Of a stretch of DNA of 58,258 nt, positions 6,646 through 15,116 are shown piece after piece. Position 1 is the stretch's first letter. The number at the start of each line of letters is the position of its first letter. Source of the stretch: a virus. Position numbers and translations under genes: made by a program. Under the pieces are notes generated by a model, which made no database searches, was not told the DNA's origin, and was given only the letters and a program-made list of their open reading frames with translations. The stretch covers positions 1-58,258 of IMG/VR virus record IMGVR_UViG_3300046413_000884; one strand, given 5' to 3'.

Positions 6646-8809
6646 CAATGAGTTCGATAAACTCACCTAAAACTTTTTTATTCATCTTCTTGGTTCTCAG
6701 ACTCTTAACAAAAGCAGTCTTGATCTGTGTCTTTGTAGCATCTTCTTTGACTTCAAAATCTGTGTCCTGATTCATCGCACTAGCAGATAATCCGAAATAC
6801 TTATGATACCCAGACTCGGTAAGAGTAAAGGACTTGTCTTTTTTCCATTGACGTTGAATTTTAGCATAATCATTAAAGTTTGGTGCATGTTGGCGGATGA
6901 AGTAGTTTGCATCACGAGGAGCAAGAACACGAATACCAATAAAGTTGACTGAAGGCATACGATTACGGAGAAGTTTAAGCATCGCACCAGTATGACTGAA
7001 TCTTGACTGGTCATTCCAGTCTTGCATCATAGAGTATGTGTGTCCGGTTTTGCGATCACGGATAAATGAATCTCCATTAAGACTATTGACTCCGAGATAT
7101 GGTTCTGTGTCGTATACTTTTCGACCAAGAAACTCTTTATGATACTTGAGAGGAGGTGCTTCACCATCAGTCAGGATTACACATTGAACTTTCTCTAAAT
7201 TATTCTGTGACTTAAATTGAGGGATGATTTGCTTCAGAGTAATCAGTGCCTCATTGAGAGGAGTTCCAGAGAGATATAGTCCCACAGGAATAGTGTATGG
7301 TACTCCCCAATTAGCACTGAAGTGATATCCCATACGGAACATGTGTAGAATCTGCTGTTCTAATTCTTTCGCTTTAACTTTACTTGTGAGAAAGTGCAGC
7401 ATTGAGAAAGACTCACCAACTCGAACTAGTCCATCTTTCTTTTCGTAGGATAATTCAGCAATACCCATCCCGTCGTCACGAGGATAGTCGTTAGTAAATG
7501 CATAGACATCGAAAGGAATACCAACTTTTTTACAGAACCATACAAGGTTGAAGAGTTGCTTCATAGTATCAAGCATAACATTGCCCATTGAACCAGACCA
7601 ATCAAGTACAAATACCAGACCGTGATTCTTACCATCAGCAAATGTAGTGACCTTTTTGAAAAGGTCTTCATTGTATTTGTATGTATGAAGTTTGGTGCAG
7701 TCAAGAACTCCTGTCTTAGAAGTTGACGCACGAGCATATGCAGCAGCAGACTTACGGCATTCAAACTCTTTGACCAGATAGTTCACTTCTTTCTGGGCAC
7801 TACGCTTAAACTTGTTAAATGCCTCATCAACATATTGAAAGAATATCAGTGGTGTAGATTCTTCTGACCACTGTTCTTCACACAATTGATGTATCTTGGA
7901 ATTAGGAATAATAATTCGATCAAGATTTAACTCGGGGAGTTCTGCATATACATTATCACAAGCATTTTGATCCAGTAGATTTTCACGAATAGCATCCTCA
8001 AATGCACTCATGGTCTTTACATCAGGACCAGAAGTTACGCCGCCAGACATACCCTGCTGCTGATCATTAATATCAGACATCTCATCACTAGTCTCTTCGG
8101 ATTCAGAAGATTCAGTATCACCCCCACCTGAAGTATATTCCTGCTCTACCTTTTCACCACCACCATCATCATCACCACCAGAAGATCCCTGAGGTGTTTC
8201 ATGATTGTCGAAATTGATTTTACTTTCTTGCTCTTTCTTATTCAGACAATATTTGTAAATTTCTTCTGCAATATCCAATACTTCATCAAAGGTCTCAGTC
8301 TCACCAGATCGCTTTAGAAGATCTCTCTCTTGATCGTTTTCAAAGGGAACTTCTATGAAATTACCGATCTTATAAAACAGATTAATCTTGTCTGCTAGGT
8401 TCAGGAGAGACAGGTCTTCATCATTAGTTTGAAAGAAATCTTCATCACTCAATTGTTTATATCCATTCCAGAATGATTTGGAAAGACCCGGATATCGACG
8501 CTTCATTAATTTTTCAATGCGAACGTCTTCTACAACGTTCACGAACTGTGGGGGAATATTACGATCTACGATCCAATCAATATCAGGAGTGTAAAGAGCA
8601 TGCCCAACCTCATGTCCAACCAAGAGATCATAGACAACAGGAGTTGCATTCTTCCAATTGGGAAGGGTCAGGACACGAGTATGAACATTGAAACATGCAG
8701 TCTCTACATTCTTGTTCTCCACAACCAGGTCTTCGGTTGCCAGAAGTTTAGCAAGTTGCGACTTGATCTCGTGGGAAACAGTCATTGGTGTTCGTTCGTA
8801 TGGACTCAT
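6641..8809 (-). CDS. CobT-like protein: HExxH metallopeptidase plus vWA domain
   Basis: The protein is 722 residues. Near the N-terminus HEVGH (66-70) and the downstream NVVEDVRIEK (91-100) form a zinc-metallopeptidase signature with a possible third ligand. Residues 200-265 are a low-complexity acidic, Gly- and Ser-rich linker. The C-terminal part has TGVLDCTKLHTYKYNEDLF leading to a vWA domain with MIDAS motif DWSGSM (403-408) and a later LTDGEAPP. The TGVLD-L...DxSGSM pattern matches CobT, partner of CobS; HExxH-plus-vWA layouts are also seen in families next to MoxR ATPases. It probably works with the CobS-like ATPase, either in cobalt chelation or in assembly or processing of a complex. 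The start could also be residue 9. Confidence 0.8.
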   Translation of the reverse strand: MSPYERTPMTVSHEIKSQLAKLLATEDLVVENKNVETACFNVHTRVLTLPNWKNATPVVYDLLVGHEVGHALYTPDIDWIVDRNIPPQFVNVVEDVRIEKLMKRRYPGLSKSFWNGYKQLSDEDFFQTNDEDLSLLNLADKINLFYKIGNFIEVPFENDQERDLLKRSGETETFDEVLDIAEEIYKYCLNKKEQESKINFDNHETPQGSSGGDDDGGGEKVEQEYTSGGGDTESSESEETSDEMSDINDQQQGMSGGVTSGPDVKTMSAFEDAIRENLLDQNACDNVYAELPELNLDRIIIPNSKIHQLCEEQWSEESTPLIFFQYVDEAFNKFKRSAQKEVNYLVKEFECRKSAAAYARASTSKTGVLDCTKLHTYKYNEDLFKKVTTFADGKNHGLVFVLDWSGSMGNVMLDTMKQLFNLVWFCKKVGIPFDVYAFTNDYPRDDGMGIAELSYEKKDGLVRVGESFSMLHFLTSKVKAKELEQQILHMFRMGYHFSANWGVPYTIPVGLYLSGTPLNEALITLKQIIPQFKSQNNLEKVQCVILTDGEAPPLKYHKEFLGRKVYDTEPYLGVNSLNGDSFIRDRKTGHTYSMMQDWNDQSRFSHTGAMLKLLRNRMPSVNFIGIRVLAPRDANYFIRQHAPNFNDYAKIQRQWKKDKSFTLTESGYHKYFGLSASAMNQDTDFEVKEDATKTQIKTAFVKSLRTKKMNKKVLGEFIELIA

Positions 8810-8954
8810 AATACGACGAAACCCGCATCTTGTGCGGGTTCATGTGCCTCTTCTTAAACTGTCTGAGTGCTTCCTTCCGTGCTCTCATCGCTTGTGGTTT
8901 GAGAGTCCGTTTCTTATCCTTCTTGGAGTGGTGCTGCCAATTCGGGGTTGTCAT
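8748..8954 (-). CDS. small very basic ORF between gp46 and the CobT-like gene
   Basis: A 68-residue frame begins MTTPNWQHHSKKDKKRTLKP and is rich in Lys and Arg over its first 45 residues. AGG precedes the ATG at usable distance. It fills the 154-base gap between genes and overlaps the CobT-like start by 62 bases, where its composition is less protein-like. It could be a nucleic-acid-binding peptide or a chance frame. Confidence 0.4.
   Translation of the reverse strand: MTTPNWQHHSKKDKKRTLKPQAMRARKEALRQFKKRHMNPHKMRVSSYYESIRTNTNDCFPRDQVATC
8820..8840 (-). promoter_or_regulatory. hairpin upstream of the CobT-like gene
   Basis: An eight-base-pair perfect stem AACCCGCA/TGCGGGTT with a five-base loop ends eleven bases before the ATG at 8809. 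It is followed on the minus strand only by TTTCGTCG, so it is a poor terminator. It may affect loading of ribosomes on the CobT-like message or attenuate transcription from gp46. Confidence 0.45.
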
Positions 8955-8963
8955 CGGTAATAC

Positions 8964-10679
8964 CTATGAGACTTTTTTACTGAACCCTTTTACTTTATCA
9001 AATTTTATGATATTGTCAAACTTATCCATCAGTTCATCAGTCTTGTGTGAGATGACGAAGACGTTTGCATCGTTCACCACATACTTAATGATCTTTGTGA
9101 AATACTCTGTTCCAAATCCATCGAGTGAACTATCAAAGATTTCATCCAGAATCAAAAGATTAGTGCTAGCAGAGTTCTTTCTTTTAGCAATCTCTCGCCA
9201 GGTAAAGAGGAGAGACAAGTCAATTCTCATCTTCTCCCCTTCGCTGAATGATTCATAACTAAAATCTTCATGTATCGGGGACTTTACAGTCTCTTTGAAA
9301 TCTTCGTCCAGAGAGAAGTTAATATAGAAGTCCATCAACTGAAGATACTTGTTAATCTGCTGATTCATAAGAGGCAGATATCTCTTAATAATTTTGGATT
9401 TTACTCCTCCATCCTTCATTAAGGAATGTGCAAATTCGTTGTAGACATTATTCTCTTTTTGTTGGGAGTGTTTAGATTGGAGTTCCTCCAGTTCTGTAAC
9501 TAGTTTTTCTAATGCATGGTGCTCAGTATTTCGGTTCTCAAGTTGTTCGGTAATAGTTTGAATTTCCGTTTCAAGATCTCGTGATCTGTTATGTAATCCT
9601 GAAATCCTAGTATTTGCTTTAGAAATTTCATGCGTTAGGTTAGTTGCCTCTTTAGAAAGAACCTTGAATTGGTTTTCTTTTTCCTCTTCAAGTCTGATCG
9701 CCTCCTCCAACTCCGTGAACCCCTGTTGGAGTTCCTTTGCTTTTGATGCTGCATCATTAATTCTATTTAATCTAAATGACTCTTCAATGTTCTGGTCACA
9801 TGTAGGGCATACCGTATTCTCTGCGAAAAATTTATGTTCCTTAGTAATTGTTGATACTTTCTGTTGTAGTTTACCACGAAGTGTTCCAAGTTTCTTTAGT
9901 TTCTTATTAGAACCTGAAGACACTTCCATTTGATCTTCTACCTTTTTTAACTTATCTCCATGAGTTTCAATTTCCTTTACCAAGTCATCCACATTACCAG
10001 AAAACTCTTTAATTTTATCTTTCTTATATTGAATATTCTTCTTTCCAGTTTCCTCCAAGTCAGAGATGAATGACTTCTGCATATCAATCTTCTCTTCTAC
10101 CAAATCCTTACGGATAGTGAGTTCACGAATATCCTCGTTTGAACTACGAATCTTTTCACGAAGAATATTACTCATGAATGAGAAGATCTTAATGTCCAGC
10201 AAATCCTCAATAATCTCACGACGATTTGCAGTAGAGAGTTGCATGAATGGAACAAAAGATGCACTACCCAGAATCACAATCTGAGTGAATGACTTATAGT
10301 TCATCTTCAATACATTCTCTTCTAACCACTTCTGCTGATCAGCATTTGCTGCTGCCCGATCAAGCATCTCACCATTCTTGTAGATCTCAAAGACATTTGG
10401 TTTGATACCACGAATAATTTTCCAATCAGTCACACCCGTAGAGAACTCAATCTCTACAACACATTCTTTCTCGTTCACTGTGTTGACGAGTTGAGGTTTG
10501 GTAATCTTGCGGAATGGTTTATTGAACAGCACGAAGGTAAGTGCATCAAGAATCGTGCTCTTCCCAGCACCATTAGTTCCCACGATGAGACTAGTTTGCG
10601 CCTCTGTAAAATCAATCTCAGTCCAGTTGTTACCTGTCGATAGGAGGTTCTTCCAGCGGATTGTTTTGAATAAAATCAT
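8964..10679 (-). CDS. 46: recombination endonuclease subunit gp46 (Rad50/SbcC-like)
   Basis: The protein is 571 residues (T4 gp46: 560). It has the Rad50 layout: Walker A GTNGAGKST (34-42), a long coiled coil broken by the zinc-hook CPTC (291-294), a second coil, the ABC signature FSEGEKMRIDLSL near 480 and Walker B LLILDEIFDSSLDG near 510. With gp47 it resects double-strand ends for recombination-dependent replication and, in T4, breaks down host DNA. The upstream DUF3110 gene overlaps its start by 50 bases. Confidence 0.95.
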   Translation of the reverse strand: MILFKTIRWKNLLSTGNNWTEIDFTEAQTSLIVGTNGAGKSTILDALTFVLFNKPFRKITKPQLVNTVNEKECVVEIEFSTGVTDWKIIRGIKPNVFEIYKNGEMLDRAAANADQQKWLEENVLKMNYKSFTQIVILGSASFVPFMQLSTANRREIIEDLLDIKIFSFMSNILREKIRSSNEDIRELTIRKDLVEEKIDMQKSFISDLEETGKKNIQYKKDKIKEFSGNVDDLVKEIETHGDKLKKVEDQMEVSSGSNKKLKKLGTLRGKLQQKVSTITKEHKFFAENTVCPTCDQNIEESFRLNRINDAASKAKELQQGFTELEEAIRLEEEKENQFKVLSKEATNLTHEISKANTRISGLHNRSRDLETEIQTITEQLENRNTEHHALEKLVTELEELQSKHSQQKENNVYNEFAHSLMKDGGVKSKIIKRYLPLMNQQINKYLQLMDFYINFSLDEDFKETVKSPIHEDFSYESFSEGEKMRIDLSLLFTWREIAKRKNSASTNLLILDEIFDSSLDGFGTEYFTKIIKYVVNDANVFVISHKTDELMDKFDNIIKFDKVKGFSKKVS

Positions 10680-10935
10680 TATCTCGTGGCGGGATTACAA
10701 AGTCATCTTCGGTAATTATAACATACCTATAATTGTAAGCGTTACACATTTTTATACATACTTCTTCATCAACCTCTACCACTGTCATCTCAGGGTAGTC
10801 TTCTGCCTCTAATAGACCAGCATATCGTGTTGCATCATCTTCTTCTTCAAATAGGTATAGTGCCTTTTCACCATCCTCATCTAATACAGAATATGCACCT
10901 TCTTCTTCTTTTCCTGATATTGCAAGTAAATACAT
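10630..10935 (-). CDS. DUF3110-like protein between gp46 and gp47
   Basis: From the ATG at 10935 (TAATG overlap with the gp47 stop) the protein has 101 residues. It contains GEKALYLFEEEDDATRYAGL, then EDYPEMTVVEVDEE and YVIITEDDFVIPPR, the pattern of DUF3110, a small family of cyanobacteria and their phages. The protein is strongly acidic. It overlaps gp46 by 50 bases. Its place between the two subunits of the recombination nuclease suggests a role with that complex, possibly as inhibitor or DNA mimic; this is inference from position and charge only. Confidence 0.7.
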   Translation of the reverse strand: MYLLAISGKEEEGAYSVLDEDGEKALYLFEEEDDATRYAGLLEAEDYPEMTVVEVDEEVCIKMCNAYNYRYVIITEDDFVIPPRDNDFIQNNPLEEPPIDR

Positions 10936-11981
10936 TACTCCATTTCGCATGCTTCTCGATAAACATCCCGCATCAATTTTTTAACAATATCTTTGTCTAA
11001 ATTGAACTCAGAATCATCAATATATTTATTAAGGAATGTCAATGTATCTTCGCACTTACCGTCCTCAAAATCTACATCTTCATCATCGATTGAGAAGTTT
11101 TCAACTACCTTTACATCAGAACAACCAGACTTATGTAACTTATCAATGAACTTTTCAAATGCAAGTTGGTCTGATTTCTTACGGACAATGATCTTTACGA
11201 TCTTATCTTTCAAGTCTGATGCATCAAACAATTGATACGGTGTATCTTCGTAGTAGAACTTTTCAAAGATTGAGAATGGATTACCAATGAACTCTAGTTC
11301 TTGGGTTTCCGTATCGAAGATATGGAATCCTCTTACGTCATTCACATCATTCCAGAACATCTGGTAGGTGTTACCAAGATAAGTGACATTACCCTTGGTT
11401 GATTTGTGATGATAGTGACCTGAGAATACAGTATCAAACTTCTTGAACTTACTGGGTTCCAGACCATGCTCCATTCTCATACCAGGAATCACCTCAAACC
11501 CATTCAGTTCAAGGTGACCCATCATGATCTTTGCTTTTGACTTAGTAACTAAATCAAAAGTTTGTTTTTCATTGTCTTCACAGATCCACGGCAGTAGAAG
11601 GATTTTCTTACCACCAATCTTGTATTCTTTTGGTTCAGAAACTCTTACTACATTATTGTATGATTCAAGCAGAGCATCTACAGCATTGATACCAATGGTA
11701 TTCTTGTAGTAAGCATCATGGTTACCAACAATATTGTGGACCTTGATGCCTAAATCTCTGAACTTATCATATACATTTTCTTTTGCCCACTGGAGTGACC
11801 AAAAATCAACAGACTTACGGCAATCGAAAGCATCGCCCAAATGGACGCATTCTGTGATACCTCGTTCTTTTAGGGTAGGAAAGAAGATGTTATCATAGAA
11901 TTTTTTGAAGAACTCATGAAATAACTTACTATTCTTTCTCGCACCGTAGTGTGTGTCCGTCAATAATGCAACTTTAGTCAT
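10935..11981 (-). CDS. 47: recombination endonuclease subunit gp47 (Mre11/SbcD-like)
   Basis: The protein is 348 residues (T4 gp47: 339). Metallophosphoesterase motifs are in order: DTHYG (9-13), GDAFD (49-53), GNHD (86-89), GHLE and GHYHHKS. These bind the two metal ions of an Mre11-type nuclease that acts with the gp46 ATPase. Its start overlaps the end of the upstream 94-residue gene by eight bases. Confidence 0.95.
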   Translation of the reverse strand: MTKVALLTDTHYGARKNSKLFHEFFKKFYDNIFFPTLKERGITECVHLGDAFDCRKSVDFWSLQWAKENVYDKFRDLGIKVHNIVGNHDAYYKNTIGINAVDALLESYNNVVRVSEPKEYKIGGKKILLLPWICEDNEKQTFDLVTKSKAKIMMGHLELNGFEVIPGMRMEHGLEPSKFKKFDTVFSGHYHHKSTKGNVTYLGNTYQMFWNDVNDVRGFHIFDTETQELEFIGNPFSIFEKFYYEDTPYQLFDASDLKDKIVKIIVRKKSDQLAFEKFIDKLHKSGCSDVKVVENFSIDDEDVDFEDGKCEDTLTFLNKYIDDSEFNLDKDIVKKLMRDVYREACEME

Positions 11982-12258
11982 TAGTTGTTGTTTCTTTTTC
12001 TTCTTTCAAATGATGTGGTACATGTTCTCTATCCATCGGTTCTGATTTAGTTAAATCTCTACGATCTTGGTTCTTGATAACAATGAATGCATCTTTATTG
12101 ATTTTACGATTACCATATTGAGATGACCACTTCTTGTTATAACCTTCTGGCTGATGAATGCCTGAGACTTGAGTTCCTGCCATTTCAACAGAAATATCAT
12201 CACCTTCTTCCCATCCTAATTTTTCAAATAGGACAGCAAGTTCTTTTGTCAGTTTCAT
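11974..12258 (-). CDS. unknown protein between gp55 and gp47
   Basis: The protein is 94 residues: an ordered N-terminal half (MKLTKELAVLFEKLGWEEGD, then DAFIVIKNQDRRDL) and a polar, probably disordered C-terminus ending KEEKETTTND. It overlaps the stop of gp55 by four bases (ATGA) and the start of gp47 by eight, so it is a firm member of this operon. No family is recognised. Confidence 0.75.
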   Translation of the reverse strand: MKLTKELAVLFEKLGWEEGDDISVEMAGTQVSGIHQPEGYNKKWSSQYGNRKINKDAFIVIKNQDRRDLTKSEPMDREHVPHHLKEEKETTTND

Positions 12259-12725
12259 GAATAAAGTTTAGATTGGATGTTTTCTTTGATAGTATTGTAA
12301 TCAGAAGTGCTGTAGATATCACCATCACTGGAGAACACTTCATCAAATCCTGAACGTTCCACAATCTTGGTGCGGATATCCATTTGACGTTTTTCTTTCT
12401 GAATCCTTCTCAAAAATGCATAGTGAATGATTTGAGTGAAGTATGCAAAAGGATTGCTGGACTTTGCTGGATCAAAATTCTTAATATACTGGACGCAATT
12501 CTCAATGCCGTCACAGATCATGTCCTCACGGAACATGTAATTTACAAAGTTTGGTTTGTAAGAGAGGTGGGTAGCAATCTTTAAGAAGCACTCACCAAGA
12601 TAGTTGGTAATACGTGGAAGTGGTTCTCCTGCATCCTTTGCTCTTTGAACTTTTTCTCGATAAACAATAAGTGCATCTAAAAATTCTTTATTGTTTACAT
12701 AATGTTCAGATTTCTTTCTTGACAT
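12255..12725 (-). CDS. 55: late-transcription sigma factor gp55
   Basis: The protein is 156 residues (T4 gp55: 185). It carries a sigma-region-2-like core: MICDGIENCVQYIKNFDPAK, NPFAYFTQIIHYAFLRRIQK, which binds core polymerase and recognises the late -10 element. Late promoters with TATAAATA-like boxes are found across the virion genes here. The ATG at 12725 has AGGAG nine bases upstream. A strong host-type promoter at 12756-12785 is positioned to express it early. Confidence 0.93.
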   Translation of the reverse strand: MSRKKSEHYVNNKEFLDALIVYREKVQRAKDAGEPLPRITNYLGECFLKIATHLSYKPNFVNYMFREDMICDGIENCVQYIKNFDPAKSSNPFAYFTQIIHYAFLRRIQKEKRQMDIRTKIVERSGFDEVFSSDGDIYSTSDYNTIKENIQSKLYS

Positions 12726-12755
12726 TTCATGGTTCTCCTAGTGAGTTATGTTCAC

Positions 12756-12785
12756 ATTATAGCACATAATGATAGGGCTTGACAA
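12756..12785 (-). promoter_or_regulatory. strong sigma70-like promoter upstream of gp55
   Basis: Minus-strand -35 TTGTCA (12780-12785, five of six) and -10 TATAAT (12756-12761, perfect) are separated by 18 bases. Transcription would start about 20 bases before the ribosome site of gp55. This is the best host-type promoter in the window and lies in the one clear gap (12726-12834) of this block. Confidence 0.8.
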
Positions 12786-12834
12786 GATCGTAATATCTAT
12801 GTAGAATAACTCTGTTAGGGTTCATAGGGATGGC

Positions 12835-13224
12835 TTAACTACTTTTATAGAGTTTCTCTAAATTCACTCTTGCTTCAGGTATTGAAGAGAGGAATCCCAT
12901 ATCTTCATTCACTTTTGTTTGGTTAGTGTCGCGATCTTTATCACGTAAGTACTTATTGTAGATACAAAGGATCTGTTCGTTTTTAACTTCACTAATAGTA
13001 ATTACTTTATTCATATCAATAATCACCATAGAGTCATCACCTAGTGATATCCATGGTTCAACTTTCATAGCATTCACTCCCATATGCTTAATCATTATAG
13101 ATTCAAATATTACAGGAGTATCTAAAATAAGTAAAGTTCTGTCTTCTTCTTCACAAGGAGTTACTTGTGCGAAAACTTCTTCACCTGATATTAGTTTTAT
13201 TGTTGCATAGAATTCTTCTTTCAT
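12835..13224 (-). CDS. Sm-like paralogue after UvsW, function unknown
   Basis: The protein is 129 residues. It begins MKEEFYATIKLISGEEVFAQ and continues with strands and KVEPWISLGDDSMVIIDMNK. The opening and the EPW block align by eye with the 94-residue protein at 2106-2390. A C-terminal extension (about 95-129) is polar. It overlaps the stop of uvsW by four bases. It may be a small beta-barrel RNA-binding protein, but this rests on pattern alone. Confidence 0.6.
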   Translation of the reverse strand: MKEEFYATIKLISGEEVFAQVTPCEEEDRTLLILDTPVIFESIMIKHMGVNAMKVEPWISLGDDSMVIIDMNKVITISEVKNEQILCIYNKYLRDKDRDTNQTKVNEDMGFLSSIPEARVNLEKLYKSS

Positions 13225-14687
13225 TTATCTTTAAGGTTAACTGGTATGATTTCATAATTAAATTTTTCTTGGTTATAGATTTTAATTCTTTCAACTAGAT
13301 GGTTGAGTGTATAGTTCTTTTTTTGTTTATAGACTATTTCATCAGCAATATCATAAAGAACTGCTTGATTCTTATTATCTCCCTTTCTCAACACCCTACC
13401 AATGGATTGAAGGTTACGAATTCTTGATTTGGATGGTGATGCAAAGATTACGTTATGGAGATTTTTAATATTGATACCTGTACTGAATGTTCCATAAGAT
13501 GCAACAATGATTGCATCATTTTCCTTTTCAGTAATTTCCCTTACATGTTCTCGTTGTTGAGCGTCTACTCCACCATGAACATAAAATACTTTACGCTTTC
13601 CTTTCACAGAATTATTTATTAATTCGTAAAGTGGTTCACCATGTGATTCAACTCTACTAAAAAGGATAAGACTATTTCCTTTCAAATCTAATACTAGATT
13701 CTTAATAAAGTTATTTCTCTTATCATGACCAATGATATATTGTATCTCATCTTCATAAGTTTCAAACTCATGTGAGTCATGTTTCATTAGTAGAACATGT
13801 ATTTGTAATTGAGAGAGATGACCTTTATCAATAAGTTCTTTTGTTTGAGTTACTTTGTATGATGGACCAAACAATCCCTCTAACACCCATTTATGCGTCT
13901 GTGTGCCGTCTAATGTTCCTGTAAAACCAAATCTATACTTACAACTGTCCATCTTCGTCATGATGCTGACGAGAGACTTAGACTTAAACAAATGTGCTTC
14001 ATCTCCAATGATAACTCCAAAGTCTTTGAAGAATGCTCTGGGTAATTTGTAGATAGATTGCCAAGTAGTAATTGTTACAGGATATTGATTTGTCTTCTCC
14101 CTACCTGAATATATCTTGTGACAGTATTCTTCAGCATTCCATCCATAGTCCTCAAAGTCTTTGAACATTTGCTCTACAAGAGATGTTGTAGGAACAACTA
14201 ACAGTATTTTATGATTTTTTTCTGCAAAGTATCTCACCACAGAATAAATCATCAATGACTTACCTGATGCAGTTGGTGATATTAAAAGTTTACGATTGAA
14301 TTTGAGTGCATCATATACGGCATCAATCTGATAATCCCTAGGTTTGAACCTAGCAATACGAGTCATATATTCTTTGACTCCTTCTTTTGAAATCATTTTA
14401 TTGACTTCAAATGGAGGACCATAGAATTTGTTATCTTCAAACTCTACCTTGTAGTCATAGTTCTTTGCCCATGCCATGATCTTATCAAGTAGTCCGACAT
14501 AGATCTCTCCAGTGTGAGAACTGAATAGACGTATCTTTCCATCCCAATACCTGCTACGGTATTGAGGCATGAACTTTGCACCCGGAACATCAAATGTAAA
14601 ATGATCCGATAGTTCCTGGATAATATGAGGTTCTGCCTTTACGGTAATAAAAACCTCATTCTTTTTGCGTATAACAAGATCAGTCAT
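13221..14687 (-). CDS. uvsW: UvsW RNA-DNA and recombination helicase
   Basis: The protein is 488 residues (T4 UvsW: 502). Superfamily 2 motifs are in order: Q-like FKPRDYQIDAVYDAL (114-128), Walker A SPTASGKS (137-144), DEAH (229-232), GFTGT near 255, and motif VI QSIGRVLRKG near 440. UvsW unwinds R-loops and branched DNA and switches replication from origin- to recombination-dependent mode. It overlaps the end of uvsY by eight bases. Confidence 0.93.
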   Translation of the reverse strand: MTDLVIRKKNEVFITVKAEPHIIQELSDHFTFDVPGAKFMPQYRSRYWDGKIRLFSSHTGEIYVGLLDKIMAWAKNYDYKVEFEDNKFYGPPFEVNKMISKEGVKEYMTRIARFKPRDYQIDAVYDALKFNRKLLISPTASGKSLMIYSVVRYFAEKNHKILLVVPTTSLVEQMFKDFEDYGWNAEEYCHKIYSGREKTNQYPVTITTWQSIYKLPRAFFKDFGVIIGDEAHLFKSKSLVSIMTKMDSCKYRFGFTGTLDGTQTHKWVLEGLFGPSYKVTQTKELIDKGHLSQLQIHVLLMKHDSHEFETYEDEIQYIIGHDKRNNFIKNLVLDLKGNSLILFSRVESHGEPLYELINNSVKGKRKVFYVHGGVDAQQREHVREITEKENDAIIVASYGTFSTGINIKNLHNVIFASPSKSRIRNLQSIGRVLRKGDNKNQAVLYDIADEIVYKQKKNYTLNHLVERIKIYNQEKFNYEIIPVNLKDK

Positions 14688-15108
14688 AACCTCTTATGAA
14701 TTTCTGCCACTCAATCGAGTTCTTTATTTGAAAAGTTCGATTGTTGATTGACTTGAGAATACTGTCCAAGTAATTCAGCATCACTTGAAAGTAATCTATT
14801 TTGTTTAGAACTTTGATGAGGTCTTCATCAGAATCCATATATTTGTCTACATCCTGTCTCAACACTTTATGGTCAAATGGTTTTTCAATATACACCTCGG
14901 GGTCTGCCTTACCCGTGTAATACTGCCATTTTTCTTTTTTAATTTGCTTGAACTTATTCTCTTCTAACTTTTTCATTAAAAGAATATTGTTCAAAATTCT
15001 GTAGTATTTTGCGTGAAGAGAAGGAATCTTAGTTGATTCCGTATGTAGATTATCCTCGTCTATTTTTGAATCTTCTTCCCATGACAATTGAATTTCATCA
15101 AGATTCAT
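14680..15108 (-). CDS. uvsY: UvsY recombination mediator
   Basis: The protein is 142 residues (T4 UvsY: 137). It is charged and helical with KKEKWQYYTGKADPEVYIEK, as in T4-like UvsY, and sits directly upstream of uvsW as in T4. UvsY loads UvsX recombinase on gp32-coated single-stranded DNA. uvsX itself is not in the window. Confidence 0.88.
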   Translation of the reverse strand: MNLDEIQLSWEEDSKIDEDNLHTESTKIPSLHAKYYRILNNILLMKKLEENKFKQIKKEKWQYYTGKADPEVYIEKPFDHKVLRQDVDKYMDSDEDLIKVLNKIDYFQVMLNYLDSILKSINNRTFQIKNSIEWQKFIRGYD

Positions 15109-15116
15109 ACATTACA

